NCBI GenBank assembly: GCA_934119935.1
Contig: CAKOSX010000003.1
Span: forward strand, 1 to 64,000
Direction of reading: 5' to 3'
Length of the DNA stretch: 64,000 nt
From: an uncultured Clostridia bacterium
GTDB taxonomy: Bacteria > Bacillota > Clostridia > TANB77 > CAG-508
Part shown: positions 54,801 through 63,652 of the stretch, one piece after another
How the letters are laid out: each line of letters starts with the position of its first letter
How positions within the stretch are numbered: position 1 is the first letter of the stretch
Translations under genes and position numbers: made by a program
Notes under the pieces: generated by a model
Databases searched by the model: none
Told to the model about the DNA's origin: nothing
Seen by the model: only the letters and a program-made list of their open reading frames with translations

Positions 54801-56780
54801 AACGTTATTGTATTTTGTTTGTACTCCTTTTAATTTGAACTCTATTGTTTTTGTGCCATCTTCATTTTCTGACGATTTTATCGAGCTTTCATCTATACTT
54901 AGTTCATCATCAAAGTATACTTTGTAATCTTTTATTGCAAGTGTTTCTATATTTGCTGGGAATGTAACTTTCACTGTTGGGTTCGAGTACATTGTGTCAT
55001 CAGCACTGTCGTTTTCTAATGTGACTTTTACTTCTACATTTTCGTTTTTTACTATTGTAGATAACCTGTTGTTACTTGTTGTTATGCTTGCTTTTTGTGT
55101 TGGTTCTTGTAGTTCTATGCTTCTTGAACTATCTGTGCTTACTATACTTGTTTCTCCGTTTTTTGCTGTACCTGTTACCTGGCTTTTTAATTGTTTGAAT
55201 GTTTTTAATTGGTTTACGTTGTAAACAACGTCTTTTGCAATTGCCTTTACTATTCTTATAGTTAGATTTCCTTCAGTCTGTGGTTTTGATGTTTTTATTG
55301 TTATATTGTTTGTATCTTTTTCGGCTAAGTCTATTGCAATTTCATTGTTTTTTACTTCTGTGTTTTTGTCTATTGTTGCAATTGTTGTTCCGTCTGCATT
55401 TTCAATAGTAATTTTTCCATTTGTTCCAAATAGTTTATCGAATTCTTGTTTTGATATTGTTAATGTTTTGTTATATGCATAATTTTTTCCGCCAACTGTT
55501 GTTGATTGTTCACTTCCACTTTCTGTTACAAACTGATCAATGTCTTGTTTTAATTCTATTGAGTCTATAACGTCAGCATATGCGATACGTGTTACATATA
55601 TTTCGGTATATTCTGTTTCTTTTCTATTTTGGTCTGTTGTGTTTTGGTTATTGTACATATAACCTTTATTCATGTTTGCAACTGTGCCTAATAAAAATTC
55701 AGCAATGTCTCCTATTTTTTTTGTTTGATCTTCATATCCGGATGTGTTAGCACTTACCTTATTTACTCCGCTTTGTACATATAGGTTCATGCTTGATTTA
55801 ACATCATATGTAACTCTTGTAACTGAATCTTTTACTGCTTGGTATACGTCTGCTGAGTAGATGTAAGTTACTACAAATTCATCTGCTGTATTTTTTGCCC
55901 ATTTTATTTTTCCATTTACAGCATTGTTGTTTACTGTGATTGTTATTTTTCCGGTTGTGCTATCATATGTCCAGTTGTCTTTAGAAAAGTTGCTTCCATT
56001 TTGGTCCCCGTTTGTTGCATTTGTTGAGTAAGCAACTACAGTTACTGTTTCTGGGTATTTATTATTTATTTTTGGAGCAACTACTTCTATGTTTGTATTT
56101 TTTATTGGCAATACACTATTTTCAACATATGATTTGATTTTTCCCTGTGTAATAAGCTTGCTTACATTGTTTACTGAATATGGAATGTATTTTGTTATTT
56201 CATATTCAAGTCTTGCTTTTGCGTCTGCTGCAGTCCAAGTTGTATGTACAATTATATCTTTCTTTACCGCAACTTCTTCACCTTTTGCATTTACATATGT
56301 TCCTGTGAATTTTATTGTGTTGTCTCTATCAAACATGTCTTCACTTATTTCATCTTTTTTATCTAAAGCTATGTTTATTTGATCGGTTATGTTCTCGCCA
56401 TTGTTTATTTGGTTAAAACTAATTTTTTTGCTTTCTGTGTCTATCGATTGGATGTTATCAGATTCTTCATTTTTTACTACTTTAAAATTTGCATCAGAAA
56501 AGTCTACCACTGCATCTTTCAAATATCCGGCCTTTTTTACGTTTAACGCAATATTTAATTTCGTATCTTCTGCATTAACATCTGCCGAAACAGTATGTTT
56601 TCCTCCATCATAATAAACATCAAACTCCACATTATCATTTGTGGTTGATGTTCCTTGGCTTTCCAATGCTTTGGCACTTAAAAAATTGTCTGCCGCATAG
56701 CTTATAACTAGTGCAGAATTGGCATACAATATCGTTGTGGTCAATAGCACTGCAATTACTTTGGTTACTCTATTTTGCAT
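51807..56780 (-). CDS. Giant surface protein B2
   Basis: A 1,657-aa B-family protein from ATG 56780, preceded by AGGGGG; an upstream TTG at 56798 overlaps that site and is rejected. The signal peptide ends near SYAADNF. The N-terminal about 110 residues after it are almost identical to B1, even at DNA level. The body holds DUF11-like repeats (NKTIT, LTINNTGAIDAENVV, YTFTIKNESAIYLNNLKFTDILP), an SdrD/Cna-B-like domain near 1,325-1,420 (IVGTVWIDQNKDGVKDATEK), and the end LTSVKTGQVFIY, membrane helix, IKSKILK. It lacks the long acidic insertion of B1. It is the first gene of the B2-A2 pair. Confidence 0.85.
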   Translation of the reverse strand: MQNRVTKVIAVLLTTTILYANSALVISYAADNFLSAKALESQGTSTTNDNVEFDVYYDGGKHTVSADVNAEDTKLNIALNVKKAGYLKDAVVDFSDANFKVVKNEESDNIQSIDTESKKISFNQINNGENITDQINIALDKKDEISEDMFDRDNTIKFTGTYVNAKGEEVAVKKDIIVHTTWTAADAKARLEYEITKYIPYSVNNVSKLITQGKIKSYVENSVLPIKNTNIEVVAPKINNKYPETVTVVAYSTNATNGDQNGSNFSKDNWTYDSTTGKITITVNNNAVNGKIKWAKNTADEFVVTYIYSADVYQAVKDSVTRVTYDVKSSMNLYVQSGVNKVSANTSGYEDQTKKIGDIAEFLLGTVANMNKGYMYNNQNTTDQNRKETEYTEIYVTRIAYADVIDSIELKQDIDQFVTESGSEQSTTVGGKNYAYNKTLTISKQEFDKLFGTNGKITIENADGTTIATIDKNTEVKNNEIAIDLAEKDTNNITIKTSKPQTEGNLTIRIVKAIAKDVVYNVNQLKTFKQLKSQVTGTAKNGETSIVSTDSSRSIELQEPTQKASITTSNNRLSTIVKNENVEVKVTLENDSADDTMYSNPTVKVTFPANIETLAIKDYKVYFDDELSIDESSIKSSENEDGTKTIEFKLKGVQTKYNNVAAKGATITLITDITLNKLTPTTNTKITAEITNEDSTVTNVETEIKYVAPSGVVTTNAMTGYKEDESIVAINGEAQKALIPTKAEQKEVTYTMNVINNYENTLDHVVVLGRTPFKDNKDVSTSLSLGSNMTMPLASEITVTGIDSSKFTVYYSENGDATTDLNNTQNAWKTSVTDYTRIKSYMIVLNADYIMDAGSSITFTYKATLPANLDYDQTAYENYGVFFNNNKTSGTIADKAIATKIGLTTGKIAKLDAKLTSVTGEGATVSIGDSLEYELTINNTGAIDAENVVISMEMPNELSSDEGEMELDDTFAKQTAKISIGTVKANSTITKIIKLQVVFNCDKEVSVKAIINYGENKSIETNAITNKIITKYFYATMTSNTVNPKEGTDYTITVSASAMSITPRTEENKSRKNTIIKLVLPDELEYKSINIIEYSPEEKIKEKDITDSAKVNVNGNELTIELENLDDPNSVTIKINTLVNKLSDGVYKKDITVEGSIKADGIQAENFEKLTATVNKVGATFIQSSNLPEGTTISSGENFTYTFTIKNESAIYLNNLKFTDILPKEVTFKSLEVVYSDGTTDRTSSYDSDGNLITSIFLNADDTVVINVEVCAKAIKEDTKISNIANIKEEGNLSEIQSNSVSHVIKHYDSSDNIIIPDETEETRKIVGTVWIDQNKDGVKDATEKKVTGIKIILLDNNTGDIAINADNEQCITETGNDGAYMFDRIKQGKYTVVFLYDSSNYSATIYKKDGVSEAQNSDALDQKINYEGKERIAGVSEEIVVASVNQYNIDLGIIENSKFDLKLDKIVETITVNNGKNTSEHVYNGKLAKIDFEAKYANSSSMVVKYKFTITNEGGIAGYVKKLADYLPTELKFNSELNKDWYEGKDGVIYNASLANTIINPGESKELTLVLTKTMNSEDYGLINNSAEIYETSNDYGLIDIDSTPGNKATSEDDYSTANVLTSVKTGQVFIYSTLVLTVIGIIGIGIYIIKSKILK

Positions 56781-56837
56781 TTGTAATCCCCCTGTCAAAT
56801 AAACATTTTATATATAAGTTTATTTCTTCTTGATTTA

Positions 56838-56866
56838 ATTATGGCACCTTTTCTTTTTATATTCAA
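56838..56866 (-). promoter_or_regulatory. Sigma-A promoter of the B2-A2 cassette
   Basis: On the minus strand TTGAAT (56861-56866), 17 bases, CATAAT (56838-56843), about 55 bases before B2. Confidence 0.65.
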
Positions 56867-57102
56867 TATTATTTTCGTGGTAATATCTGGCACATCTGAA
56901 ACCCGCTTGCGGATGGTATTTCTCCGACATTTATTAAATTTTTATTACATTTTTTTATTGTTGTTTTATAAAATAATTTGTTGAATATTTTGATTTTTTC
57001 ACGATTATTGCTTGTACCAAGCATTCCAGAGTTTTGTATATTTTTATGTTGACTTGTTTTATCTTCTGTTTCCTACTTTTCCGTAAGTTTTTTTCTATTT
57101 AT

Positions 57103-57155
57103 AAAAAAAATTCTAATTATTAAACTTATTAGTCTAAATAATTAGAATTTTTTTA
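57103..57155 (-). terminator. Terminator of A3
   Basis: On the minus strand AAAATTCTAATTATT pairs with AATAATTAGAATTTTT around a 15-base loop and continues in a T run. Confidence 0.75.
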
Positions 57156-57157
57156 TT

Positions 57158-60100
57158 TTATTTCTTCTTTTTCAAGATAACTAATGTTGCTGTTATACCT
57201 ACTATTAAGATTAGCGCTACAGCTCCTCCTAATATATAGAATATATGTGTATTACCAAATGGTGGTAATATTAGCACTTCTTGTGAATCATCTGCATCTA
57301 TTTCATATGGTTCTTTCGTTGGGTCTTGGTTACCAACTATTGAATATGCCATTTTTCTACCAACTGGGTTTTGAGTTGTTACAAGCTCTACCATATTATT
57401 ATAAATATGATCATCATTTTTGCTATCTTGTGTAATCATTTGTGTTAATATTAATTGTACTCCGCTTACACTATCAGAACTCTTTACTTTATCTAATGCA
57501 TGCATTGGGTCTTCTTTAAATGCTTGGGCAATTTGTGTTGCATTTGCTTGATCTACAATTATTGGTATTAAAGCTTTATCAATTGCATTTGTTACAATTA
57601 TATGGTCTTTAGTATATTTGTTTATACTATCTTTGTATTTTATGTTTACCAATCCTTGATCTGTTACATTGCTATTTGAAATTACATCCCAGTCAGTATT
57701 TAATTGTTTACTAAATTGTAAGTTATTTCTTGTAGCAGTGTTATCGTTTTTTGCTCCGTCTTCATACACTTGTGTTCCAACATAGTCAATTAACTTCTTT
57801 GGATTTGTCTTCACTATTGTAGATGTGTTTCCGACATTTCCGGTATAGTAGAATTCGTCTTCTTCGTAATCTACCTCACCCGTATTTGCAACAGTTATCG
57901 CATATGTTATTTGCAATGTTGCACCATGCATTACCTCTTGGTCCATTGTAAGCTGAACTTTTCCTTTATTTGTTGCATTAGCTCTTACGATAGGTGTTAG
58001 CATCATGTTATTTTTGTAGTTTTTATTTGTTGTATATGTGTTTCCTGTGTCTCTTCCATGAGCTGTGTGTCCCATCCATAATACGTTAGTTGCTCTTCCT
58101 ATTGCATCAAATAATACACTATTATTTGCCAAAGTCATCTTAACATTTATTATCTGTTTTGTAACTTTTAACTGGGCCTTAGGTCTTTCAACTAAACCAA
58201 AGTCTAAGCCTTCTAGTACATAGTATCCGCCTCTATCGTAGTTGTTAGTACCAATATTAGCTGCTCCGAATAAAGGAGTTGTGGTTGATTCTTCTCTGTT
58301 GTATTCACTCTTCATCTCTATGATTCCAGTCTCGGCTACCATGTATGTGTTATTCATGAAAGTATTTAGGTAGTCTCTTGCATTATTCTCATCTGATGGC
58401 AAATGCTCATATGATGCAAGTATTTCGGCAAGTTTATTTGTTACATCATCCTTTGAATACTTTTCTACATCTTCTCTTGTATTTGTACTATTTAATACAT
58501 TTGCTGGATTCTTTGCAACACTTAATCTCCAGTCTTTAATGCTATCTATTATGCTTTTTAAATCATTGTAGTTTATATTTCTCATTATATCTTTTGCATC
58601 AGATTGGTTCTTGCCATCCTCTTCATAATTATACATATATGAACCAGATGTTGTATTTCTATAAGCTCCAATTCCATTTATAGTTGATTCTACTTGGTAT
58701 GATGTTGACTTATAGTCTTGTCCGTTATATGATTTTTCATTAACTGCATTGTATCCTAACGCTGCGGTTACAGGGTTATCTTGCATTTCTCCAGTCTTAT
58801 AGTTTACAGATTTTTCTGATAATACAGTTTCTTCTGTTGAACCATATATAAACCTTACAATGTAGTTTCCTGGAATCATTCCTCTGAACAAGTACTCGCC
58901 TGTTCCAATCGATGATTGGAATAAATCTGATAGACTAGCATTGCCTCTTCTTGGTATTACTGGCTCTTGTGATAGAAGAGTAGACATTCCGCTTTTTACT
59001 TCTTTCCAAATATACTCATATTTGGTTCCTTCTAAGCCTTCACCGTTAGATTTTTCCTTTATTTCTACAAGTTGAACTCTAACACCGTTTACACCTACTT
59101 CTCCATCATCTCTCTTACCATTTCCAACCATTGCTTTATTTACTTCTTCTGTTCTTTTATCTTCCCAAACAGTACCTTTTATGGTTCTCTCATTTACAAC
59201 ATTTAATGTAATCTTGATGTTTGGAGCCTTATCTGTATCGTCTTCGAATTTAGAAGTATCTATCTGTCTTAAGTTTCCTGGTGTTGAATCTGTATCAGGA
59301 ATACCTGCAATATCACCTTTTGTAAATTCAGGTTGTGTTTGAGTATTTCCAAGGTTTGGAGCAACGGCTCTTTCTCCATAATAAGATTTATATCCGTTTA
59401 TCTCTGCCACATTCTCTTTACCAGAATCATTATCTAGAAGTATGTTTCTATTACTGTCTTTCTTAACCTCAAAAGTTACATAGAAGTATACATCTTTGTT
59501 TTTGTCTGGATCGGATAATGGGAAACATCCTGTGCTTTGTATATCATCTTCAACACCGCTGTATATACTTGATCCAGTAACATAAACTCTTCCATATCCA
59601 TTCATGTTTTTCATTGTAGAATCTGCATATCTACTCTTTTCACTTAGAGTAATAGCTCCGATACTTTTTCCATCCTTGTCTCCTAAATATGAACGTTCAG
59701 GAACAGGTGTAAAGTCTGGATCATAGTAGTCTACAACTTCTGTTACCGCTGTTGCGATACTCGTTGAACTATTACGTATTGTAAACCTATAGGTTACGAA
59801 TACCTTTAATTCTGAATCTTCTGATAATCCTAAAAGATCTTGTGCAAATTTGAAGTTAGTATAATCTTCTACTTTATAAGAGTAATCTTCTCTGTAAAGC
59901 TCTCTTGTATAGTTTTGATTATAGTAGCCTAATTCGTTTCTTCCTTTTATATCCCAGCATCCTTCAAAAACTACGCTATTTCTCTTATCATACGTGTACT
60001 CTTCTACTTCACCATTTATTTCTAATGTTGCCTTGTAAACGTCTTTTCTTAATGCTAAATCGACAATTTCTCTTTGTACAAATCCTTGGTTTACATGCCT

Positions 60101-63100
60101 CATAATATCTGGATCCGCATATAGAGTTTTCACATCATTGCTTCCTATAAATTGTAATATTTGAGATGTTTCTAGAAGACTATGTTTCTTTTCTGCATTA
60201 ACGAATACATCAACATTAGGATATAAATCCATTGTGCCTGTTCCATTACATGTGTACGAATCCATCATACTTTCGTTTACGTATGTGTCTTTAGATGTTC
60301 TTGTCCCATCTTTTGCAACTTCTCCTACAATGTTTCCAAACTTATCTATTATGCCCTGCTCTTCCAGTTCTTTTCTAGTATGCATTTCTGCTTCAGGTTT
60401 TAATAAGTTTGCCGGTGCAGAACCAATGTCTCTAAATTTAGCATTAAATACATTTCTCTGCGATGCAACGTCCAATCCTTTTGAGTTATTGTCCCAATTT
60501 TCATCGTCTCGTTTTGCATTATACTTTGTAGGTTCGTAATATTGGCCATTGTATGTAAACTTAACATAGTAATTATACATTGAGTTTAAGTTATAGAATA
60601 CATAGTCACCATTTTCATCTGTTGTTGTTGCTGCAACAAATCTACCTTTCTCTTTAAAATCTATTACGTCAGTTATTCCACCTATAATACCTCCACCTAT
60701 AGATCCTGTACCACCGGTAGAATCTGATTTTCCAGCTTTTCTCTTTTCATATTCTATTTTTTCTAATAACCATTGAGCTAATTTTCTTGCATCTGCGTTT
60801 CTTTGCTCTTTTGTTTTTGCTCCAAGTACAACAATTGCATATTCCTCATTTTCATATTTGAATGATGCGATTACACAGTAACCTGATGCACCTATCATAC
60901 CTGTTTTTGTACCTTCAACACCAGCCGTTGTTTTTAAAGGGTTTGTACTATATAACGATTTTTGGAAGCTATGTCCATTCCTTGTTATAGTTATTGTTAT
61001 TGATTGATTTGCACCTTCTTTAAAATATTGGGCAAATACTGAATTATCCATTGCTGCATCTAATAATTTTGAAAGATTCATTGCTGAAGATTTATCATTT
61101 GCATTTACACCATATGGAGTAACAAAGTGTGTAGAGCCTAATCCTAAAGACCTTACTTTTGCATTCATTAGATTTACGAATGCTGCCTGGCTTCCTGCAA
61201 CGTGTTCTGCAAGTGCAACCGCCGCATCACAACCAGAATATACTAATATAGATCTTAATAGGTCTCTTACTGTAACTTTATCTCCTTCTTCGAGTCCTAC
61301 TATTTGTAATTGAGGACTCCATGTTTGTTTTCTTAAGGTTGTACCAACGGCATTTTTACTTACCGTTACCACATCATCTAGGTTTGCACGTTCTGCAACA
61401 ACTAATGCAGTTGCAATTTTAGTTACAGATGCAACAGAACATTGTGTGTTTTGATTTTTGCCCATTAGTGTTTCACCAGTTTTTCTATTGTAAATCAAAT
61501 ACCTATTTGATGTTATTTTTGGCTTTTTAGGCTCTTCTGGGTCTGTAGATGGTGGTAATTCTGGCTTTGGCTTATCTGATGGAAGTGTTGGCGTTTTTGG
61601 CACTTCATACAATGTAACTTCAACATTTGACATTGGTGTATCTCCATCACCGTTTTTTCCATCATATTTATTTTCTTTTCCTTCCTCGTTGTCTTGCCAT
61701 ACCTTTCCAGAAATCTTCATAGTCAAATCAATTACTGGTTCATCTGTATTTATACCAGGATTTTTTGGAGGAGTTATATTATCTTTATGTTGTTCTATAT
61801 GATATACATCATACTCACGTTTTCCTTCCAAAGCGACTGTCAATTTCTGAGATTTTATCTCATCTACAGGTTCTCTTGTCATCATTACAAATGGTTGTGC
61901 AATATCATATGTTCTATCTCTATAGTGGTTTGAATCTATAGTGAAATTTTTCCATCCATAGCTAGTTACCCATTTCCAAGATACTACAACTGGCAAATCA
62001 AAAACATATATGATTTTTTTTGGCACACGCACCTTGTATGAATATGTAATTTTAGCATGTGCAGTTCCATATGCCAGTCTTAGACGTTTTTTTCTATGGT
62101 CTGCATTATAATCTCTACTACTTGCAACAAATCCAATATATTGATATACATTAGCTTTTGTGTCAAGCTCGTTATACTCAATTTTTGAACTTTTAATGTG
62201 TTCTACATCTGCATACAATCCAACTTTTGTCGGATATGCTGTCTCAGAAGCAGAAAATTTTATATAAAATTGGCTTCCAGATGCAGGATATTCCTTTTTT
62301 AATCCATTTGAGCCAGATACCTTTTGCCCTATAAATTCTATTTCAAAGTCATCATTATTTTCATCATATATTAATGTTTTTGATGATGCTCCTTTATCTT
62401 CGTTTATCTTTAAATATATTGATTTTAAATATGATATATCTTCGTAATACGGATAATTTATTGTTATTGGTCCAACTATATAATTATTCGTATTTCTATT
62501 TGTAATTATCTGCGTTTGCGACATGTCTATTTTAGCTTGAAAATTTGTAAGATTCTTGTTTACAAATGTTTGATAACTTTTAGCTCTTTCAAATAAAGTT
62601 TGACCATTTTGTGTTTCATGAGCCTTGCTTATTCCATCGAAATCAACAGCCTCCCAATATGCAGTTTGAATATCTGCTAAATTGTATCTTTCTCTTATTG
62701 AATTTGTTGCTCCACTATAAGCATTCTCCATAGCAGTAAGAATATATGCAACATTTGCACTATTACTGTTAGTAAAGTTATTGGCAGTTTTTGTATTACC
62801 CTTTTGCTTGTATCCATCCTCTGCCCTGTCTTCAGTTTCCATTATTACTGCTTTTGGTCCGTCTATTTTGTCACCAAGCCATAAACTAACTTCCCATGGC
62901 TTCATGTTTGTGGATTTATCATCTGTGGTATATGTCTTATCCCATTTTGACAGTCCTTTAAATATTTTTGTTGCTATTTTTAATGCAGACATTTCAGCTT
63001 TTGTATAGTTATAACTTGTTTCACCATCTCCGTATTCAGCATTAGCTTTGGTTACAATGATAGGCTTGCTCGTATCAATGTCATAAATGTCATCATAATA

Positions 63101-63634
63101 TGTTGGCCCTTGTATTTGTTTATAACCAATGCTTGTTGGTATTGTAGCTATGTATTTCCAATCTTTGGTAGCTAATCCTTCTAAGAATTTATTCATATTA
63201 TCAAATATTTCTCTACCAATTTCATCACATAACTTTGTCATGAGCAATTTATATGAGCTATAATTTGTATAATCAATACCCCATTTTGCCCCTACACCTT
63301 CATTTGCATAATGCAACGCGGGATCATATTTACCATATCTAATTGCAGAACCAGAGTCTGCACAGTATACAGTACCCGCACTTACGTCTGTGCTCCATGG
63401 CGTATATGGGAACTCTGTGTCTGCATCACCAGAAAATGTTTTTTCCTTTAATATTTGTGGTAACAATCCTCCTGTTGGTGAGTATTGCCCTTTTTGTGGC
63501 ATACCACTTGTTTCGTCTCCTTGCCAAGTTCCATAAGCTAATACTGTATTGTGGGCAAAGAATAAACTAATTATCCAAATAAAGCCTGTTATTATAAGCA
63601 TTTTATTCAATTTTTTTAAATATTTACTTATCAC
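57158..63634 (-). CDS. Giant surface protein A3: thioester-type adhesin with an inserted DD-carboxypeptidase-like domain
   Basis: A 2,158-aa A-family protein. The GTG start at 63634 follows AAAGGGG. A signal peptide (about 8-33, ending LAYGTW) precedes the candidate thioester pair, Cys91 (SAGTVYC) and Gln323 (NLADIQTAYW). An SdrD-B-like domain opens near 635 (KISGKVWQDNEEGKENKYDG) and is interrupted at about 680-990. The interruption consists of a Pro-rich linker, a serine D-Ala-D-Ala carboxypeptidase-like domain (about 706-965) and a Gly/Ser-rich linker. The host domain then resumes with VAATTTDENGDYVFYN. A second SdrD-B-like domain starts near 1,480 (IKGTVWEDKRTEE). The C-terminus is VLILPPFGNTHIFYIL, membrane helix, KKKK. 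It lies 18 bases after B3. It is probably a wall-facing surface protein; enzymatic activity is uncertain. Confidence 0.87.
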   Translation of the reverse strand: MISKYLKKLNKMLIITGFIWIISLFFAHNTVLAYGTWQGDETSGMPQKGQYSPTGGLLPQILKEKTFSGDADTEFPYTPWSTDVSAGTVYCADSGSAIRYGKYDPALHYANEGVGAKWGIDYTNYSSYKLLMTKLCDEIGREIFDNMNKFLEGLATKDWKYIATIPTSIGYKQIQGPTYYDDIYDIDTSKPIIVTKANAEYGDGETSYNYTKAEMSALKIATKIFKGLSKWDKTYTTDDKSTNMKPWEVSLWLGDKIDGPKAVIMETEDRAEDGYKQKGNTKTANNFTNSNSANVAYILTAMENAYSGATNSIRERYNLADIQTAYWEAVDFDGISKAHETQNGQTLFERAKSYQTFVNKNLTNFQAKIDMSQTQIITNRNTNNYIVGPITINYPYYEDISYLKSIYLKINEDKGASSKTLIYDENNDDFEIEFIGQKVSGSNGLKKEYPASGSQFYIKFSASETAYPTKVGLYADVEHIKSSKIEYNELDTKANVYQYIGFVASSRDYNADHRKKRLRLAYGTAHAKITYSYKVRVPKKIIYVFDLPVVVSWKWVTSYGWKNFTIDSNHYRDRTYDIAQPFVMMTREPVDEIKSQKLTVALEGKREYDVYHIEQHKDNITPPKNPGINTDEPVIDLTMKISGKVWQDNEEGKENKYDGKNGDGDTPMSNVEVTLYEVPKTPTLPSDKPKPELPPSTDPEEPKKPKITSNRYLIYNRKTGETLMGKNQNTQCSVASVTKIATALVVAERANLDDVVTVSKNAVGTTLRKQTWSPQLQIVGLEEGDKVTVRDLLRSILVYSGCDAAVALAEHVAGSQAAFVNLMNAKVRSLGLGSTHFVTPYGVNANDKSSAMNLSKLLDAAMDNSVFAQYFKEGANQSITITITRNGHSFQKSLYSTNPLKTTAGVEGTKTGMIGASGYCVIASFKYENEEYAIVVLGAKTKEQRNADARKLAQWLLEKIEYEKRKAGKSDSTGGTGSIGGGIIGGITDVIDFKEKGRFVAATTTDENGDYVFYNLNSMYNYYVKFTYNGQYYEPTKYNAKRDDENWDNNSKGLDVASQRNVFNAKFRDIGSAPANLLKPEAEMHTRKELEEQGIIDKFGNIVGEVAKDGTRTSKDTYVNESMMDSYTCNGTGTMDLYPNVDVFVNAEKKHSLLETSQILQFIGSNDVKTLYADPDIMRHVNQGFVQREIVDLALRKDVYKATLEINGEVEEYTYDKRNSVVFEGCWDIKGRNELGYYNQNYTRELYREDYSYKVEDYTNFKFAQDLLGLSEDSELKVFVTYRFTIRNSSTSIATAVTEVVDYYDPDFTPVPERSYLGDKDGKSIGAITLSEKSRYADSTMKNMNGYGRVYVTGSSIYSGVEDDIQSTGCFPLSDPDKNKDVYFYVTFEVKKDSNRNILLDNDSGKENVAEINGYKSYYGERAVAPNLGNTQTQPEFTKGDIAGIPDTDSTPGNLRQIDTSKFEDDTDKAPNIKITLNVVNERTIKGTVWEDKRTEEVNKAMVGNGKRDDGEVGVNGVRVQLVEIKEKSNGEGLEGTKYEYIWKEVKSGMSTLLSQEPVIPRRGNASLSDLFQSSIGTGEYLFRGMIPGNYIVRFIYGSTEETVLSEKSVNYKTGEMQDNPVTAALGYNAVNEKSYNGQDYKSTSYQVESTINGIGAYRNTTSGSYMYNYEEDGKNQSDAKDIMRNINYNDLKSIIDSIKDWRLSVAKNPANVLNSTNTREDVEKYSKDDVTNKLAEILASYEHLPSDENNARDYLNTFMNNTYMVAETGIIEMKSEYNREESTTTPLFGAANIGTNNYDRGGYYVLEGLDFGLVERPKAQLKVTKQIINVKMTLANNSVLFDAIGRATNVLWMGHTAHGRDTGNTYTTNKNYKNNMMLTPIVRANATNKGKVQLTMDQEVMHGATLQITYAITVANTGEVDYEEDEFYYTGNVGNTSTIVKTNPKKLIDYVGTQVYEDGAKNDNTATRNNLQFSKQLNTDWDVISNSNVTDQGLVNIKYKDSINKYTKDHIIVTNAIDKALIPIIVDQANATQIAQAFKEDPMHALDKVKSSDSVSGVQLILTQMITQDSKNDDHIYNNMVELVTTQNPVGRKMAYSIVGNQDPTKEPYEIDADDSQEVLILPPFGNTHIFYILGGAVALILIVGITATLVILKKKK
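60727..61516 (-). other. Embedded peptidase S11-like (D-Ala-D-Ala carboxypeptidase) domain of A3
   Basis: The domain opens ITSNRYLIYNRKTGETLMGKN. Motif 1 is SVTK with Ser736 and Lys739. Motif 2 position is S800-G-C802 in LVYSGCDAAVALAEH, where most family members have Asn in place of Cys. Motif 3 is K910-T-G (GTKTGMIGASGYC). Other family text is HFVTPYGVNAND and AIVVLGAKTKEQRNADARKLAQWL. A1 and A2 have only a short loop (about VSGTDGNQSG) at this point. Confidence 0.85.
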
Positions 63635-63652
63635 TTATTCTTTCCCCTTTCT

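Larger units (their letters stand above)
56781..57157 (-). other. Intergenic region between A3 and B2
   Basis: It contains the B2 promoter (56838-56866) and the A3 terminator (57103-57155). Between them, at about 56884-56925, is a small GC-rich island with an ATCCG/CGGGT stem-loop on the minus strand. It lies upstream of the promoter, so it is not part of the B2 transcript. No gene is supported. Confidence 0.6.

Noticed and set aside
56880..56935. GC-rich stem-loop before B2 considered as a riboswitch
   Set aside because: It lies upstream of the best promoter for B2 (56838-56866), so it would not be in the transcript, and it matches none of the riboswitch consensus motifs I compared it with (c-di-GMP, cobalamin, purine, preQ1).
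35068..63570. Many plus-strand open frames of 60-170 codons opposite the A and B genes
   Set aside because: They are shadows of long, well-supported minus-strand genes, with hydrophobic filler composition and no ribosome binding sites.
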